Source: Amyelois transitella (Eukaryota; Arthropoda; Insecta; Lepidoptera; Pyralidae). Taken from it: a stretch of DNA of 64,000 nt. Positions within the stretch are counted from its first letter, which is position 1. Each line of letters starts with the position of its first letter. Position numbers and translations under genes: made by a program. The stretch spans positions 6,847,501 to 6,911,500 of the forward strand of contig NC_083510.1 in assembly GCF_032362555.1 (NCBI RefSeq), read 5' to 3'. Positions 63,501-64,000 of the stretch are shown here, piece after piece. The notes beneath the pieces are model-generated. The model had not been told where the DNA came from. It was given only the letters and a program-made list of their open reading frames with translations, and made no database searches.

Positions 63501-63664
63501 AGTTGCTGCGCTACCCGTGCCGGCACGGCTGCGGGCGCGAGATGCGCCTGCGCAAGCGCGGGCCGCACGAGGCCAGCTGCCCGGCGCGCCGCTTCGCGTG
63601 CCCGGCCGCCGCCTGCCAGCACCGCGCGCCGCTGCTGCACACTGACCTCACCCACCACTTCCAG
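51586..63664 (+). CDS. SIAH-family RING E3 ubiquitin ligase with long N-terminal extension (3' end outside window)
   Basis: Thirteen in-phase exons: 51586-51649, 54927-55028, 56129-56243, 56843-57069, 59530-59664, 61001-61141, 61429-61527, 61680-61768, 62076-62180, 62531-62600, 62686-62732, 62972-63139, 63494-63664, giving 511 residues so far. Residues 399-454 are a SIAH-type C3HC4 RING: LLRLLECPVCLEWMEPPIAQ, then CRRGHLVCTGC and CPVC, with ligands C406, C409, C420, H424, C427, C430, C437 and C440. Residues 455-511 form the SIAH zinc-finger region (CRHGC, HEASC, FACPAAAC). The substrate-binding domain must lie beyond 64000. Drosophila sina and human SIAH have short N-termini; here about 398 mostly disordered residues precede the RING, with an acidic run DDDDD (22-26) and a SUMO-interaction-like IDLSDDE (256-262). 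The RING and zinc-finger exons are strikingly GC-rich. The exon chain is frame-consistent but unverified by transcript. Confidence 0.8.
51845..52215 (+). repeat. tRNA-derived SINE in intron 1 of the SIAH-like gene
   Basis: It starts with a tRNA-like head (AGAGCGTCGGTCGAATCGGT, later GTTCTAATCCCACTTC as B-box/T-arm) followed by ACGATGAGAACATCATGAGA, a body common in lepidopteran SINEs. The head has decayed too far to be a functional tRNA. Confidence 0.5.
52525..52725. repeat. GC-rich intronic repeat block
   Basis: ATCGTGGGGCCGCGCAGACC plus CCACGCG on the left and GCGGGGGCCGTGCGGACCCT on the right echo each other around ACGCGGCGGGTGCCGGGCG. It is probably an unidentified transposon fragment; no coding frame. 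Confidence 0.35.
52867..53778 (+). mobile_element. Non-autonomous THAP-encoding DNA transposon, copy 2
   Basis: A 912-bp copy of the element at 46015-46925 in opposite orientation, with the same 15-bp terminal repeats AATAGGCTATTTGAC, the same THAP frame (53163-53291) and the same internal hairpin with one mismatch. It lies in the first intron of the SIAH-like gene. TTTTATAGTGG occurs both just before the element (ending ten bases short of it) and directly after it. Confidence 0.65.
53163..53291 (+). pseudogene. THAP-domain fragment in transposon copy 2
   Basis: A 42-codon frame MSSYKCCAVPQC...FFSMPMDLNIRKKWFQIM ends at TAA. It has the first two zinc-binding Cys and the conserved Trp of a THAP finger but not the rest. 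It is almost identical to the frame in copy 1. Confidence 0.65.
53779..54220 (+). mobile_element. LINE 3' end with C-terminal reverse-transcriptase remnant
   Basis: The frame MAPIIFNKLPDNLKQLNLLT continues FKKELKLLLANECYYGIDNY and stops at TGA 53967-53969; this is the C-terminal end typical of jockey/CR1-type LINE polymerases. AATAAA at 54187-54192 and a (GATTT)n tail to 54220 complete the 3' end. It abuts the THAP element, and the pair is bracketed by GAATACC (52860-52866 and 54220-54226). Confidence 0.6.
55190..55985. repeat. Repeat cluster in intron 2 of the SIAH-like gene
   Basis: Fragments of the TATG-tailed family lie at about 55190-55262 and 55845-55985 (AGGTTGCTGGCC at the end of the latter). 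Between them, 55335-55735 is a reversed copy of the interspersed repeat ending GTCCGACTCGCA (seen here as TGCGAGTCGGACTCG). Confidence 0.5.
57120..57480 (-). repeat. SINE-like repeat flanked by (TATG)n microsatellites in intron 4
   Basis: A near full-length TATG-tailed copy (57161-57424, with CCCTTGCGGGGTAGACAGAG and GGTGCCGGGAGTCACACGG) sits between GTATGTATG arrays on both sides. The arrays probably grew from the element tail and target duplication. It lies 50 bp after an exon of the SIAH-like gene. Confidence 0.65.
58006..58054 (+). pseudogene. Start of a second THAP-type protein, single exon-like fragment
   Basis: ATG opens MSSDKHCCVPGCKGSG and is followed directly by a donor-like GGAG/GTATGT. 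CCVPGC is the first half of a THAP zinc finger. No following THAP exon is visible. It may be the first exon of a decayed P-like transposon or of a nested gene, and lies on the coding strand of the SIAH-like gene within intron 4. Confidence 0.45.
58221..58382 (-). repeat. SINE-like repeat copy, head-truncated (TATG-tailed family)
   Basis: ATACATACATACATATAATC leads into CCCTAGCGGGGTAGACAGAG and ends at GCCCATCGCCTAAAAAAGAA. The half containing CGCCTTTTACGAC is missing. Confidence 0.6.
58607..59085. repeat. Large inverted repeat: two 202-bp arms, 75-bp spacer
   Basis: Arms 58607-58808 and 58884-59085 are reverse complements with a single mismatch (58788 against 58904). They include ACCACGCTTTTATTGCTAAT and its complement at the outer ends and AGCGTGGGGTGC and its complement next to the spacer. 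The outer 60 bp of the left arm is also tandemly duplicated with changes at 58547-58603. It lies in intron 4 of the SIAH-like gene, so the pre-mRNA would fold into a long near-perfect duplex. A foldback-type transposon is the likely source. Confidence 0.9.
60000..60125. repeat. Small GC-richer repeat in intron 5
   Basis: AGCCGGCCGGGATGTCGACT at the left and TAGCCGGCCAGATTGCAG at the right frame a non-coding block, probably a MITE fragment. Direct ends rather than clear inverted ends are seen. Confidence 0.3.
60383..60517 (+). repeat. SINE-like repeat copy (TATG-tailed family)
   Basis: GCTAGCAACCTGTCACTATT, CTCTGTCTACCCCGCAAGGG and a GTATGTATGTA tail give a 5'-truncated copy on the plus strand, in intron 5 of the SIAH-like gene. 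A tiny tail fragment recurs at about 61925-61970. Confidence 0.6.
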
Positions 63665-63781
63665 GTGCCTGTACCTACGCTCGCAATCCTGCTGAAAAAT
63701 GCCAAAACAAATTCCTCCTTCCTTTCGAAACTCGACTTTAATATATTACAATAAAGCACAGAATCCTCAAATTTATATTAA

Positions 63782-64000
63782 TCTATAATAATATTATAAA
63801 GCTGTAGAGTTTGTTTGTTTTTTTGAACGCGCTAATCTCAGAAACTACTCGTTCGAATTGAAAAAGTATTTTTGTGTTAAGTAGACCATTTACCGAGGAA
63901 GGCTTTAGGCTGTATAATATCACTACGCAACTATAAGAAGCGAAGAAATAATGGAAAATGTGAAAAAAAAAACGTGGAAAATTATTCATCCTTAAGGGCT
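63782..64000 (+). mobile_element. Helitron-like element running off the window end
   Basis: TCTATAATAATATTATAAAG, a GTTTGTTTG stretch and CGCTAATCTCAGAAACTACT mark the 5' end of the family. The body (TTAAGTAGACCATTTACCGA and onward) continues to the window edge without the CTAG terminus. It lies in the intron after the last visible SIAH-like exon. Confidence 0.6.

Overview
The window reads as nuclear DNA of a lepidopteran insect (moth or butterfly). It is AT-rich, its genes are split by GT-AG introns, and it is full of repeats typical of Lepidoptera: Helitron-like copies ending in a GC-rich hairpin plus CTAG, a short interspersed family with a (TATG)n tail, MITEs, LINE tails and a Tc1-type remnant. 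No bacterial, organellar or CRISPR features were seen. All gene models come from reading splice sites and frame by eye.

Layout. (1) 96-5062, plus: the last two coding exons of an NDRG/MESK2 gene, with a complete intronless short-chain dehydrogenase (SDR1, 2553-3521) nested in the final intron. (2) 8395-13311, minus: a nine-exon divergent alpha-tubulin of 452 residues. It lacks the acetylated Lys40 and the terminal Tyr, and one intron holds a Mutator-like MITE with a second MITE inside it. (3) 13.3-24.8 kb: repeat-rich intergenic DNA. (4) 24813-26051, minus: the single coding exon of a neurogenin-type bHLH factor (tap orthologue). It has a candidate upstream leader exon and TATA box near 28.2-28.37 kb and GC-rich E-box/Hairy-site blocks in the intron. 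(5) 28.4-38.1 kb: gene-poor, with GC-rich islands. (6) 38135-39115, plus: a second intronless SDR (SDR2), paralogue of SDR1, with a perfect palindrome directly before its poly(A) signal. (7) 42335-45087, minus: a four-exon cytosolic-type carboxylesterase. (8) 45.1-53.8 kb: two 0.91-kb THAP-encoding transposon copies in opposite orientation, with a Tc1-type transposase remnant between them. (9) 51586-63664 and beyond, plus: at least 13 exons of a SIAH-family RING E3 ligase with an unusual N-terminal extension of about 398 residues; its C-terminal substrate-binding domain lies past the window.

The genes are not an operon and share no obvious pathway. The most interesting items are the long N-terminal extension with a SUMO-interaction-like motif on the SIAH ligase, the 202-bp-arm inverted repeat in one of its introns (a candidate hairpin RNA), the mirrored THAP elements, the K40-less tubulin, and the paired intronless SDRs that share a cofactor-site substitution.
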